From positions 17,670,001 to 17,734,000 of the forward strand of contig JAKSXM010000014.1 in the NCBI GenBank assembly GCA_022575985.1: 64,000 bases of DNA, read 5' to 3'. The notes under the pieces were generated by a model, which was not told where the DNA came from, made no database searches, and saw nothing but the letters and a program-made list of their open reading frames with translations. This document shows, one piece after another, positions 13,176-25,189 of this stretch (position 1 is its first letter; every line of letters begins with the position of its first letter). A program made the position numbers and the translations under genes. The stretch comes from Anagrus nilaparvatae (lineage: Eukaryota > Arthropoda > Insecta > Hymenoptera > Mymaridae).

Positions 13176-13199
13176 AGATAACGATACGATTACGTTCAA

Positions 13200-14345
13200 A
13201 TGTTGATTAATTATTTTGTCATTATTTCGGTCAATAAAAGGTCTACTACTACAAATTTCCTAATATTTAAAGAATTCATCTCTCGGGCATTTGGAAGGGA
13301 TAACCAAGTGCATATTTTATACACAGAGGTAGCTAAGACATTCGATTCAGTCAATTATAAATTATTAAAAGTTAAACTAAAAAAATATAATGTAAATGAT
13401 AAACTATCAAGGTGTTTTCACTCATATTTATGTAATCGCAAAGAATTAGTTAAAATTAACCAAAAATTATCCAATCCAATCACTTTTACTTCTAGTTTAC
13501 TACAAGGTTCTAATTTAGGAACCTTGTTATACATTATTTATATTAAAGATTTAAAAAATGTAGTACCTAACTTTAAGTTTTTGGTTTACATAGATGATTT
13601 AAAAATCTTCAAAGAGTTTAAAGATAATAAAGACATCAAAGCCTTTAAATCGGACATCAAAAGATTACATTACTGGAATTACTTTAATGGCTTAAGATGG
13701 AATCTTAACAAATGTAATATAATGATCAATGATAAAAAGAACTTGAAAGATAAATCTTATACTAAATATAAAATAGGTAAATACGTGATTAGTCACATAA
13801 CTGTGTACAAAGATCTTGGAATTTCCTTCCAAGACAACTTTTAATGTACATACTACATATAGATAATATCATTAATAATGCAAAAAAAAAGTAATTACTT
13901 TCTAAAAAAAAGTATTGCATAAATTTAATAATCCAGAACCTATTAAATTATTTTATAAAACATAAATCAGATCAATATTCATGTATGGGTCCTTAATATG
14001 GGCACTAAACACAGCAGATAAAATTTTTTAATTAGAAAAAATTCAACACCAAGTTCTAAGAATTTTCGCTTTTAAATACAACATAGAATTTGATTATTTG
14101 AGTTATGATTATTCAAATTTATACAAAAAATTTAATATACATAACTTAGAATCAGCTAGAGAAATAGCTGACCTAAAATTATTACACAAATTATTTAATA
14201 ATCAAATAGACCCAAATGAGATTAAATCTGTTATAAATACATATGATCCAAAAAAAGAAGGATTGAGAACTAGGTATTTATCTTTTACAGTATACCTATA
14301 TTAAATTTAAAAATAAGAGAAAAACCCCTTCCTTGTTCAGAATTT
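13200..14345 (+). pseudogene. Jockey/CR1-type LINE fragment with degenerate reverse transcriptase
   Basis: The open frame at 13200-13844 gives an RT core: NKRSTTTNFLIF, then a DxxKAFD-like block degenerated to EVAKTFDSVNYKLL, then a PQGS-like block (LLQGSNLGTLLYIIYI), then VYIDDLKIF in place of xADD. Position three of the catalytic box is Asp but the preceding Ala is Ile. Beyond the stop at 13844, frames up to about 14345 still read as LINE C-terminal connection (YGSLIWALNTADKIF, LEKIQHQVLRIFAFKYN). Several stops interrupt this part. Strand and family are clear. The copy is 5'-truncated and not functional, and is not obviously the same family as the 8.3-10.1 kb copy. Confidence 0.75.
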
Positions 14346-15305
14346 TAGAGAGTTATAACATTCACGAACAAAGATAAATAAATTGATGTTACCAACTCTA
14401 GTGAAGTCATTTTCTGTAAATTATAATTTATTCTCTCTTACTTTTACAGACAATTTTATCCTTAAATTCAACATTTTTCAATACAATGCTATTTTAATAA
14501 TGATACCGCAAAGACATGTTCGTTGGATGCGTTATTTGAAAAGGTTCGGCTCAGAAAGGGGAGGGGATAAAAATTGACGTTTTAAGGATAATGGAGTCAA
14601 ATATTGATGTTTTAGGGAGGAAGAGAAAAAATAAGAATATTTTGGGCCAATTTACCAAAGTAGGACAAAAATACAAACATGGCTGCCAAAATTTAAAGAA
14701 TTGGCCTAGAAAGCTAAAATTGACTGTAAAAACTTATTTTTAGTTTTACTTTTGGAAAAATAATTTTGTCCAGGCCCAGTTAGGGTGGAATCCCTCAAAT
14801 AATATTTTAACTTAAAATAAAAATTTATTTCAATATATATTTATAAATCATACAACAGGAGCACTGTATTTCCTTCTAAATTTTTTCATTACTTTAAAAG
14901 TATAAATATTAATACTTAAATTTACTTATTTTATTTTTGCGTCACATTTTCATACAGGAGTATTTTTTTAAAAAATGTATAGGTATTTAAACATTATGCT
15001 GAAATAAATTATAAAATATGAAATATTTATGACATACACTTTTTGTAATATTTGTTGATAAAAATATGTTTCATTAAAATATTATAAAATGTCGCTTGTC
15101 AGTATATTTATTTTTTCCTTTTACGTCGTTTAACTAAAGTCTACATTGCAGTACATGCTAAGGCTTTATTATTGCAATTGACAGCAAAATTTTACTTGCT
15201 TAACAGAAATTCTTATTTAATTTTTAAACCATTTTCTGAATTTTAAAAGATTTTTAAAATAATAATACATATTTTTAAAATTAATTTATTCTTAAAAAAT
15301 AAAAA
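14346..15305. other. Intergenic DNA upstream of the odorant receptor
   Basis: No gene seen. 14520-14790 is GC-richer and contains phrases (TTTTAGGGAGGAAG, TTGGGCCAATTTACCAAAGT) typical of the dispersed repeats of this window. From 14880 the DNA is plain AT-rich up to the ATG at 15306. Any promoter for the receptor would lie here, but no distinctive TATA/initiator pair could be singled out. Confidence 0.5.
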
Positions 15306-18300
15306 ATGTGTTTTGAAATTCAATATAAAATTTTGATATTTGCTGGAATATGGAAACCTATAGAAAATTCAAAAACGGCTTTAATAAATACCGCTCATAA
15401 AATTTACAGATTTTTTGCCGTTGGATTTTGTTATCTAGTTTGCTGCTTAATTATATCTGGTATTTTCATAGAATCACGCAATTTGAATGATCTTTCGAAA
15501 AATTTTTCTTTTATTCTTTCAATAATATCAGTCTTCTTAAAGATTATATTTTGCATTAAAAATAGAAATGACATTATTAATTTAGCTGAAAAAATATTTA
15601 ACGAGCAAATGTTTAGTGATTCAGAAACCAGCATTCGAAAAACTCACCGGGAGTGGTTCAGGTACGTAAAGATTATGAAAATTTTCTCTTGTAAGCGATC
15701 AGAAAGTATGTATTTCTTGGCTGATGTGCAGTCAGAGAAAATGTAATTTTTCGCCATTCGCGAAGAAAAATTATACACAATTTTTGGTCGTAATAAATAA
15801 ATTACTTAGATTGCAGTTTAGAATGTAATTTTTAATTTTTCTGGGACAATGGGTTGATATCCATTTAATTATTATTAATCCTTTTGTTTAATTAACAGAT
15901 TTACTTTTCTAATGAATACCAGTATTTTGTTAGTACCTTCAACATTACCAACATTACTTCCTTTTTTACAATCTTCAGAAAATAGAAGTTTAAACGCGCC
16001 ATTATGGATGCCATTTAATATGAATAACGTTAATTTTTGGATAGTACATTTTTCTGAATCGTATGCATCAATTATAATGTCATTAGTTGAACTTTGTAAC
16101 AACTGTATGTTTTTTGGATTAATCATAGGAATATGCGAACAAATAGAAATATTAAATTATCAATTTAGATCATTACCAAGTAAAACAAAACAAAATAAGT
16201 CAAATTTACAAAAGCTAAAAGAAATAGACGATTTTTTTGCAAAAGCTATTGAACAACATGATCGCATATTTCAGTAAGTTCATTTTATTGATAGGGGCGA
16301 ATTTGGAATTTTAACTAAATAATTAATTTTAAATATTTAAGTGAAACGTCTAGATATCATTAATTTTAATTGAGTTTAAAACGACTTGCTCAACAATTTA
16401 TGAGAAAAAATTCAAAACATTTATTCTCTTGTCAATATTTTGTTCACAATCTGAAAACCTCTTCAGAACCTTTAATTATTTAAAGAAATATTATTACAAA
16501 TAGTTATGTTAAAATTACTTATCTATTTTAAACATATCATTTAAAAACTTAAAATTTAGATGTTCTTATGTTCCTATACATATTGCCAAGAGAGAAAATC
16601 TTTTGAATTGTGTCTTGAATTTTTCCTTATAAATTGCCCCGCAAGGTCGTTTCAAACTCAGTTAAATAAATAATTATTAAAATTTTTAGGTATACTGAAA
16701 AATTGAACAAAATATTTGCAATACCACTTGCTGTTGAATTTTATAAAAGTTCATTGATTATTTCATTGTCAATATTTCAATTAATTAAAAATCAGAATAA
16801 TTTTGGTAACGCAGCTTTTATTGTTGGTTTTTCATTTTATAATCTAACAATATATTTTTTATTCTGTTATTTTGGAGATCGTTTAAAAACTAAGGTAATA
16901 ATTAAAAATATGTATATTTTTCTTTTTTAACTCATTAACGCCGGGGCGGAGAGTTTTGGAAATGAGCAAAAATAAGTATTTTCCCTTATAGATAAGTGCA
17001 CTGTAAAAAGTAACTTTCTTATATTAACAAAAAAATTAGAACATTTTCGAAAAATTAGTAAATTTATTTGAAAATTTGTAAATATTCGAAAAAAATCGTA
17101 TAATTACTAAATTTAGTATATTAACAAAAAATTCGAGTATTTTCCAATTTTTTTTGTGAATTCGCAAGGAAAATTGATAATTTACAATTTATTATCGAAA
17201 ATTTTCAAAAAATAGTTGTAAATTTCCGAAAAATAGTTGTGAATTTACAACTTTTTTCGTAAAATCACAAAAAAAATCGACATTAGGAAATGTTTAGAAA
17301 AATCAATAAAAAAATTATCCAATTTTATTGAAAAATGTTGAAAATAAGATATTTTATGTAAATTTATGTAAACTTTCTATATATTGAGGTTTCATACATT
17401 TTGGCCCTATTTACAACCTTTAAAAGGTGGATAGAGGATAGAGGTGGTACTCCAGTCACAATACGGGTTTGGTTGCATCCCTGACAAACACCAGATTTAT
17501 TTTACTATAGGTTTTTTGGCTCACTGAACACGAAAATCAAAGTCATTTGGCAGAAAAATTGGGGCTTTACCCTTAAATTTGCAAAAACTACCCGCAAAAG
17601 AGGTTTTTTTACATATTCGCACTTTGAGCACTCAGATTTGCACCATTAAGGTTTTTTGGGTCGCTTATCAAAAATTTCGACTTCTTTTTCATAAATAATT
17701 AAAATTGCACCCCTAAATTGGTTAAAACTACCCCCGAAAAGGGGGTGCTTTTGCTATTTTCGTACTTTTAGCATCCAGTATATGCCCATATAGGTTTTTT
17801 GGGTCGCTGATCAAGAATTTCGACTCCTTTTTCATAAATAATTAATATTTCGCCTTTAAAATACCTAGAACTACCCCTAAAAGGAGTGTTTTTTGCTATT
17901 TTTGCACTTTGAGCGTCCAAATTATGTTCTTATACGTTTTTTTGGGCCACCCCATTTAGGGGTAGTTTTAGCTACGGTGAAATATTAAATATTTATGAAA
18001 AAGAAGTCGAAATTCTTGAAGGGTGTTAGTTTGAAATGCAATTAAATAAATCAAAAATTGATTTTCTTTCTTAAAAATTGATTAATTTTATCAAAATGAA
18101 CGATAAATTATTTATATTTTTATTTATCTTGTTCTTTATTTCGTTAATAAAAATAACGGAAATAAAAAACAATAAATTTTAACAGATCATTTGCTTAATT
18201 AAAATAGATAAGCAAATTCAATTGTATTACTAATTCAAAAACATATAATAAATTATATTTTAATCCACCATAATATCATTTGTCATTAAAGATTATTTCA

Positions 18301-18618
18301 CAACAAATAATAAAGACAATATAAGTTATAATAAAATATTTTAGAGCGAAGAACATTTGCGTTTATTGTATGAAATAAATTGGCTTACTTTGGAAAATAA
18401 ACACAAAAGGATGCTTTTAATTTTACAAATTCGATTAACTAAGTCTTTGAAGATTACAAGCCTTTATATTATCAATATAAACCTACAATCTTACGGGCAT
18501 GTAAGTTTGAGTAAATTAAACAATAATAATAATATTTAATTGTTTATTTATTTTTCAGATACTTGAATTATCATATTCAATTTTTCATCTTTTGAATAAA
18601 ATTATCAAAACTCAATAA
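15306..18618 (+). CDS. Insect odorant receptor (7tm_6), complete, five exons, 383 aa
   Basis: Exons 15306-15661, 15899-16273, 16690-16894, 18345-18500 and 18559-18618 join with matching phases (2, 2, 0, 0) at GT/AG sites: CAG|GTACGT, CA|GTAAGT, AAG|GTAATA, CAT|GTAAGT, with acceptors after AACAG, TTTAG, TTTAG and TTCAG. The sum is 1152 nt, which is 383 codons plus stop and the normal length for the family. Family signatures: N-terminal LIFAGIWKP, a hydrophobic helix around residues 37-55, the loop QYTEKLNKIF, then FLFCYFGDRLKTKSEEHL, the W of INW, and the C-terminal LELSYSIFHLLNK typical of helix 7. Odorant receptors are seven-helix proteins with intracellular N-terminus that form ligand-gated cation channels with Orco in sensory neuron dendrites. 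This copy has no internal stop. Ligand is unknown, and no tandem paralogue lies in the window, which is unusual for this family. Start chosen as the first ATG in frame. Confidence 0.93.
16980..17290 (+). repeat. MITE-like repeat in odorant receptor intron 3
   Basis: It begins near CACTGTAAAAAGTAACTTTC and continues with short units such as GTAAATTTCCGAAAAATAGT and AATTCGCAAGGAAAATTGA. The reverse complement of the same blocks in the same order is found at about 34460-34700. It is AT-rich with internal symmetric TTAGTAAATTT elements. Non-coding; a short non-autonomous DNA transposon is the likeliest explanation. Confidence 0.55.
17500..17960 (+). repeat. Imperfect tandem repeat of about 145 bp, three-plus units, in intron 3
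   Basis: Units begin at the phrase GGTTTTTTGG(G/C)TC(G/A)CT at about 17502, 17649 and 17793, with a fourth partial start near 17933. Each unit carries AATTTCGACT(T/C)CTTTTTCAT and ACTACCCC(C/T)(G/A)AAA, then TTTTGCTATTTT and a GCACTTTGAGC-like phrase. Similar phrases recur singly at 32250-32600, 42060-42130 and 56230-56600, so this is an amplified member of a dispersed family. It sits wholly within intron 3 and does not affect splice sites. Confidence 0.65.
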
Positions 18619-18619
18619 A
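18614..18619 (+). promoter_or_regulatory. AATAAA overlapping the receptor stop codon
   Basis: The sequence CTCAATAAAG places a canonical polyadenylation hexamer across the TAA stop (18616-18618) of the odorant receptor. If used, the 3' UTR would be only some tens of bases. Other AT-rich hexamer-like strings lie further downstream, so use is unproven. Confidence 0.35.
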
Positions 18620-19594
18620 GTAATTTGCACTGAAAAAAAATGTTAGAACTCCAATTGCCGCTAACGAAATTCCAGATCTTCTAGCCTGAATATTTTTTTC
18701 GTTCAAAGGATTTCAAATAGCTTGAAACGTAACTAAAATTTTTATATAACGCAAGTACCGCAGTTAAATGAGACTTGTAAAAACTGTTTTTTTAACTTTT
18801 CGTTAGGTTTTATGTCATTTGTAACTATTTAAAAGAAAAAAAAATCCCGCTGGTACTACCAGAATTCTAATAAGATAAACCAGAAAATCTGTTAAAGGCA
18901 ATCAGATTTTTTTTCATTGTAGTAAAATAACGTCAATTTTACAAAATTAATAGAATCTGACTCTGTTAATTTATCTTTTTACTTAATGGTAACTTTTTGA
19001 TATCTTAAAAAATTTCATATCATTTAGGGTACTCTGCCTTATAACATGTTTCATGTTTATATCTCACCCCACCTATTAAGAGGGTCTAAGCTTCTTATAT
19101 AAGAATTTTCAACTTTATATTAATTGGTTTCTTGAAACTATCCAGACTTTCGTTCTACAATTTATCTTTTTAAAATTTTTAAATGAAATGTTAAAAATTA
19201 TCAAATATTAAAAATATAATATTAAAAATGTCTGATGTATTCTACAAATTGATAGTTTTCTATCAATTACAAGGTTATTGTTCGTTAAGATCATATAATA
19301 AATACATTTCATATATTTATCTTGGCATATTTAAAAATTTTAAAATTACCCGCGAACGTTGATAAATTAATTTCTAATTTATCTACAATCACTTAAATAA
19401 TTTATCTTTTTATTTGTTAAATATGTGCACAAAATATCATATCATCATCTCAGAATAGACCAGTCTAGGTCTGTGTCACTGGAATGATTAAATAGCTATT
19501 TATTAAACAAGGGATAAAATATTGGCATTGGCTTTGCATGCAGTTGTATGCACGAGCGTGCCTGTTCCCATTTTGTCCCGTGTTCTAAACAATA
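18620..19594. other. AT-rich intergenic DNA
   Basis: No gene. 18640-18920 is slightly richer in GC. From about 19495 the sequence (ACAAGGGATAAAATATTGGC ... CGTGCCTGTTCCC) resembles, inverted, the region near 38041-38110, suggesting that the palindromic element that follows once extended further to the left. Confidence 0.45.
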
Positions 19595-19595
19595 G

Positions 19596-20010
19596 TTTTT
19601 TGCCCTCCCGGGCGTAAAACTCGTGCGTAAAGAATTTTCTGAACTCGTTCTACGCCTAGGGGGGCAAAAAATAGTGTAAGCACCATGGGCGAAATACTTT
19701 AGACACGAGCGTGAACACAAATCACTCGTGCCCGGCTTCGCCGAGCACTCGTGCTAGTGCTCACGCTAGTGCCGAAACTTTTACGCCCTTGATACTTAAT
19801 AGTATATTAAGTATCAAGGGCGTAAAAGTTTTGGCACTAGCGTGAGCACTAGCATGAGTGCTCGGCGAAGCCGGGCACGAGTGCTATGTGTTCACGCTCG
19901 TGTCTAAAGTATTTCGCCCATGGTGCTTACACTATTTTTTGCCCACCTAGGCGTAGAACGAGTTCAGAAAATTCTTTACGCACGAGTTTTACGCCCGGGA
20001 GGGCAAAAAA
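19596..20010. mobile_element. Near-perfect palindromic element, 205-bp arms
   Basis: Arms 19596-19800 and 19806-20010 are reverse complements around a 5-base centre (AGTAT, 19801-19805), with only a few mismatches. The arms are much richer in GC than the surroundings and contain CCGGCTTCGCCGAG, itself symmetric, and GCACTAGCGTGAGCACTAG-type runs. Mirror-image frames on both strands (one per arm) are a by-product of the palindrome. Decayed relatives lie at 37860-38600. Beyond the right arm, 20011-20090 (GGGCAAAAAAACCGCC ... TGCCCTAGATATG) also matches the stretch at 37885-37960. This is a foldback-type repeat of unknown superfamily. Confidence 0.85.
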
Positions 20011-21627
20011 TACTATTACATATAATGGGCAAAAAAACCGCCTCCCTAGGGCAGAAAATAGCCTTTTTTGCCCTAGATATGTAAAATACATTTATAAAAT
20101 GATAAGAAAATTCATAACTTTTGATCAATTATTATTAATCAAATGATATTTTACAATATTTACTCCTTATTTACCTATTTAATTACCTCATTTAATTTAT
20201 AGCCTTAGGAGTTATTTTGTTAAATTTTGCTACTACCCTAACCCATAAAGTTTTAATAATATTTTCAAATATCTTAAATCGAAAACAAAGTATACTGACT
20301 GAAATGAAAATTAATTAAAAATTTTTTTTTTCTAATTATATTTTTATCTTGTTTGTTTTCATCTATTTATAAAAATAATACACGGACGCTTTAGCAAAAA
20401 ATAAAAAAGAGCAATTTTCTTTAGAAAAAAAAAGTATAAAGTTAAAAAATAAACAAAACTGCTATTCATTCGGTTAGTATATTTTTATTTTAAACATGAC
20501 TCGTTTTTTTTTATTCCTTACTTTTTTATATACTTGCTGTATAAATAAAGGTGGGCAGAAGCTTTTGAATAAGAAAAAAAGTACATGTTATAAGTCATTC
20601 GTTTCTTTTGAACTTAAATTTCATTTTCTGCGACACATTAAGTAATGTCGATAATTTTTTTTTTTCAGCTTAGGATATAACATTTTAAATTAAAAACATT
20701 TTCCTTTATCTTTTTTGACAACAAAATCTTTTTTTTACAATGCAGGCGTATATATATACGATTTTTCATAATCTTTTAGTTTTCTTTTTATTTATTGTCA
20801 TAAATATCTTTATACAAAAAAAAATCCCATTGAAAAAGTTGTATTAAATATATAAATCTATATATAAAAAGAGATTGCAAGAAAAAAAATGTATTTAGAT
20901 ATCAAGGGGCTGCTAACTTGAATCTAATGGTGAGAATTGCTAAAAAAGTAAGCATAAGTTGATTTATGTTTGTAATAATGCTAATGATATTAGTTCTTAC
21001 TGACTTTTTCTGGTATTCTCATCATAATTTAAAACTCTTGTGAAATTCGAAGTTTAGTCTGGCTTCGCGACGAAAGACACTTTACAAATTTCTTCAGAAG
21101 TAAACAGTCGAGCTTTTAAGTAGTAAAATGAAAAACAATATAAAATACCGCCCCCCTCCCCTTCTTCCCATTAAACTTCAAGAGCTTATATGAATTTTTT
21201 TTTATTTTGAGAAATTGAAGATGGTGTTTTGAGCTACTGAATCCGAATCTGGTGCCAGAAATTATATTGGTAATTGCATTAACCCTATTTCATACATTCA
21301 ACCATTAAACATATAAATTTTTGAAAAAAAATACTTTTTTTTTCATTTTGAAAGTTTTACGTGGATTTTTAGAGCTTCTGAATATAAATCTGGCATCAGG
21401 GACTCAAATGGGGGAAGCATCATCCTCATTTTACTTCTTTAACTCTCAAAAATAAATTTTTGGAAAAACCGCCTTTTATTTATTCAGAGAAGTTCAATTA
21501 GAATTTTTGATCTGCTTGATGTATGACCCAGTGTCCCCGTAGCAAAATTATATCCCTTTAGCGATTTTTCCCTTTGCATACAATATATTTAATTCATAAA
21601 GTATTAATAAGAGAATAATATTATAAA
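20011..21627. other. AT-rich intergenic DNA
   Basis: 20011-20090 belongs to the flank of the palindromic element. After it there is no gene on either strand. 21130-21500 holds moderately GC-rich sequence with the phrases GAGCTACTGAATCCGAATCT and GAGCTTCTGAATATAAATCT about 130 bp apart, i.e. two diverged units of a short tandem repeat. Confidence 0.5.
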
Positions 21628-22080
21628 AAAAAACTTATAACCGGTTTGTGTAAATACAACCTAAATGCAAAGAACATGTTTACTTTCAGATGAGGGCTAG
21701 GTATGTCAAATGTTACGCAACTTTACAATACAATTTTCTAATTTCATAATTTGTAATTATCACCTCACTAGCTGTTAAGATTCTAAATCCAATCTATTTT
21801 GATACCCTAAATTTTGAATTATTCTAAGTCCCTTAATCGATATAATTCCAAGTCCCTAAACCTGAATTATTCCAAGTCCCTAAATCGATATTATCCTAAG
21901 TCCCTAAGCCCAGATTTTTCAAAGACTTTTAAAAGTATTTTATTTATTTATATATACTTACCTAATTATTCTAAGTCTTATTTGACCCCCCCCCCCCTTA
22001 AATAGGACAAATTTGACCCCCCCTTAATTTTCAAGTTTTGAAGTACCCCCTCCCTATAAACATGTTCCATGTTAATAAAC
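21628..22080 (+). repeat. Composite dispersed repeat, best copy in the window
   Basis: It starts with AAAACTTATAACCGGTTTGT. Then comes a region of short tandem units of about 27-32 bp of the type TAAGTCCCTAAACCTGAATT (21820-21920), then TTTGACCCCCCCC twice, and it ends at AGTACCCCCTCCCTATAAAC ATGTTCCATGTTAA. The same order of blocks is seen reversed at 34225-34470 and forward at 60945-61300, with a 3' fragment at 3115-3230. No coding potential. The ends do not show clear inverted repeats. Confidence 0.7.
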
Positions 22081-24931
22081 ACATATTCCTATAAATTAGA
22101 CAAAAGGAGGTCAAAGCCCTCCTGTAGGAGTCTGGGGCAAAAGCCTATGCAATAAAAAACTATGACACACAACTTTTTTTCTAATCCTGTAGTTGTACCC
22201 CTACAGTAAACCAGTTCGAAAGAGGTCATAGGAGAGGGGGCAGCCTCCTCAATAAAAAACCAATATGATTTACAGGGTGGCAATTATCCAGGGAGCTAAA
22301 TTCAGGGGATAGGTTAATTTTCTAGAAATAAGGGGAGGCAATTGCCCTAGGTGGAATTGGAGGGGGCACAGGGTCACAATTCTATCAACTGTATCTTAAT
22401 CTGACGATAAAAATGAAAAGGGGAAACGGGGCTTAAACAACGCTACTTCACCTCCCCCCCCTAAAACCCTTTAAAAAATTTTTTCTCATAAAAACCTTTA
22501 TTTTTTGTTTTTTATTTTTTTTTACTAACTGAAAAGAAGTAAATGTCAGATATTATTTTTGCAGGGTTAAAATAATATCATTTTAACCTTGAGATGTTGC
22601 GATGAGAGTTATTCACTCCTTGAATTTATTTTCACATTCAGTTACTTGAAGTACTTTAAATCTGACAAAAAGACGGTTTATTTAAAATAAAAAATTTTAT
22701 TTATATTGAGGAGGTGAAATTCGCGGGTGCGGGTACAGCGACCAAAAGAAACTAAAAAAGAAAAAGGAGATGTATTTTGGCCGCTAATTTCGAATTTTAG
22801 TGCCTCGTGAGTTAAGAATGAATTTAGAAGTTCGGTGGGCTAAAAATAAATGTAGAACTATTGAATCTGGAATATTAATACTAATATTAATACTAATTCC
22901 TGACAGCAAATGCATATTCAAAAATACGTCACAAGCGACTAATAAACGTAAAGTAACCTAAAATTTGTTGTTTTTTTCGTAAAAATTAAATTTAAGGGTT
23001 TAAGGGTTTTAAAGGCCAATTTAAGGGTTTTGTACTCTCAACAAATCCTTGGGATATAGAAATTCATGATCAGCAACCAAAAAAGTCTGTATAGGAAAAA
23101 TCTCTTTCCGGTGAATAATTAAATGCCTCTCTGTCTAATATTTTCATAGGAGCAACTGTTTGATTCCTATGCAAAGATAAAAAAATTGATTTTTAAAATA
23201 AATAAAAGTTTTCAGTAAATACATTATTTCGTTTTTAAAAATTACCGAATTTTTCCTACAGTGATCATTTTATAATTTTTTATATCTAACCCGACAAGTA
23301 CTATAAACCGAAAGTAAAATTTTTAGTTTGGAATATTTTAAATTTAATCTCGTTCACGCTAAATATTATTCTTAGTAAGCTCTAAGGATTAAAAGATAAA
23401 ATATGAATGGTTACTGATTAAAATATCTTAGTAGTTCAAATATTGAAATTTCAAGTCTTAACTTTGACTAATTTAAAAAAAAAATTAAATTTCGAAATTT
23501 AAAAATTTTTTACAAAGAGTTCCAAGTCAATTGCCCCTTAAAAAAGAATGAAATTTTATAGAACAGTTTTATGAATAAGCTACTTTTATAAAAATGTAAA
23601 TTGTTAGCATTAGTATAATAGTATAAAAAATGCAATACAATAAAAACAAGTCTAGAGCTAGATATTAAAGGTATATTAGCCTATCTTTGTGAATAATAAA
23701 TGTATTCATTCCTCTCCATTATAATAATTAACCACTAGCAAAAATTGGCTAATTTACATTTATTTGATAATTATTAAACAACTAAATATGTATATTATAA
23801 GGTACTTATTAATATTTCATTTCAATAACTTATCTCTTGATGAATAATTGAGAATAAAAGGAAATGTAAAATTAAAAATTTTATTATATAAGAAAGAAAA
23901 TTACTTATGAATTGTTAATCCATCTTGAAAGTTATTGAAAAATTATCTTACTCATTAAAGGTTTCATTTTTACGGATCACTGAATTTAAAAAGCGAATTT
24001 TAAAATTAGCTTAAACAAAACTTTTTCGTATTATATTGATTTAAGCTTTTTTTAAAATAAAATTTTAATTTATTTTTCAAACTAATTTAAAAGTTATATG
24101 TATTTAATTAATTAAAAAAAACTATACATATATTCCTTTAATTAAGTTATTTATATGTTAATTTATGCGATAGAACGAAGTATATTTTTTAATTATAAAT
24201 AATTTCAAAGTAAATGCATATTAACGTGTACATTGTCAAATTAATCAAATGCTGTTTTGTCTATTAAGGTTTTAGGAATTCAACATAAAATTATCTTACA
24301 TTAATGTACACTGACATTTATATGTATGTATGTAAGTACGTGTTAATCCAGATATGCATAATAAAATTTGGTATGTATCTTTCAACCTACTTATTAATAA
24401 TCAAAACTGCTATGTTTAAATTCCCAACGCGTATTAAATGTATTCATGCATAATTTTCTCCGATTTAATTCAACTTGTTTCAGTTTTTTATGTTCTAATT
24501 TATATTATTATTGTCAATTTAATTATAAATTTATTCTATTTTATGTATTTTTAAATTTATGTAGATTTCATTTTTTTTTTGCCAAGATAAATTTACATAA
24601 GAGCTGCAGCAAATTTCCTTTCAGTTAATAGTTTGGTGAGTTATCGACATTTGAAAGATTGTTTTACAAAAGATCAAATTATCTGATTGTGATTCAATTA
24701 TAGATAAAGATTTAAAATGATGTTTAAACTGTTCCAACAAATACAATTCTTTATTTGTAAAAGATCATAAGGACTCTTATCGTTTGAAAGCCCATTTGTA
24801 TAAACGAAGAGTATTTGAGATGCTTTTTTAAAATAACAAACCAATTATCCTATTTTATTTAATTTGGTTTTACAATTGTATTCATTATGAACATTATTTA
24901 CGTAAAGAAAATTTATTAAATTCATACCTAC
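22081..24931. other. Intergenic DNA
   Basis: 22081-22460 is unusually G/C-containing, with purine-rich phrases (GGGGCAAAAGCC, GGAGGGGGCACAGGGTC), and may be an extension of the preceding repeat. I found no protein family in any frame. 22680-23150 has single copies of phrases from the 145-bp family. From 23200 to 24930 the DNA is AT-rich with no gene. Confidence 0.45.
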
Positions 24932-25062
24932 CTTTATGCTGACGATCTGCAAGGTTCAACACCGCTATTTGGACAGAAGAGATGAGCAACGGCCCACTCG
25001 ACACGAATATTAGAATCAAGATTGAAATACCTACTAGACATACTACTAGTCCGTCTCATCAC
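24932..25062 (-). other. Candidate minus-strand exon with strong splice donor
   Basis: Reading the minus strand, GTCAGCATAAAG is followed by GTAGGTATG, a strong 5' splice site (exon end 24932). The preceding 130 bases are distinctly GC-richer than the surroundings, with a sharp border. Two frames are open: one from an ATG at 25059 ends in TAA just before the donor (41 codons); another runs through the donor and encodes a hydrophobic segment (LVGISILILIFVSSGPLLI then ADRQHK) resembling a membrane helix. On the plus strand, YADDLQ appears at the same place, so a decayed reverse transcriptase cannot be excluded. No acceptor upstream is convincing, and no partner exon was identified. Confidence 0.3.
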
Positions 25063-25189
25063 GTGTTAAAATATTAATTCACCTTTTTTATCTTCCAAAA
25101 TGACTACCAACTCGACAAGGGGTATTTGCAAAAATCAAAACTATATAAAATAAATAAAAAATTTTAAATATAAAAATTTAGTGAATTTG

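Noticed and set aside
19496..20146. Twin frames on opposite strands sharing an identical N-terminal 40 residues
   Set aside because: They are mirror readings of the palindrome arms, without start context or family.
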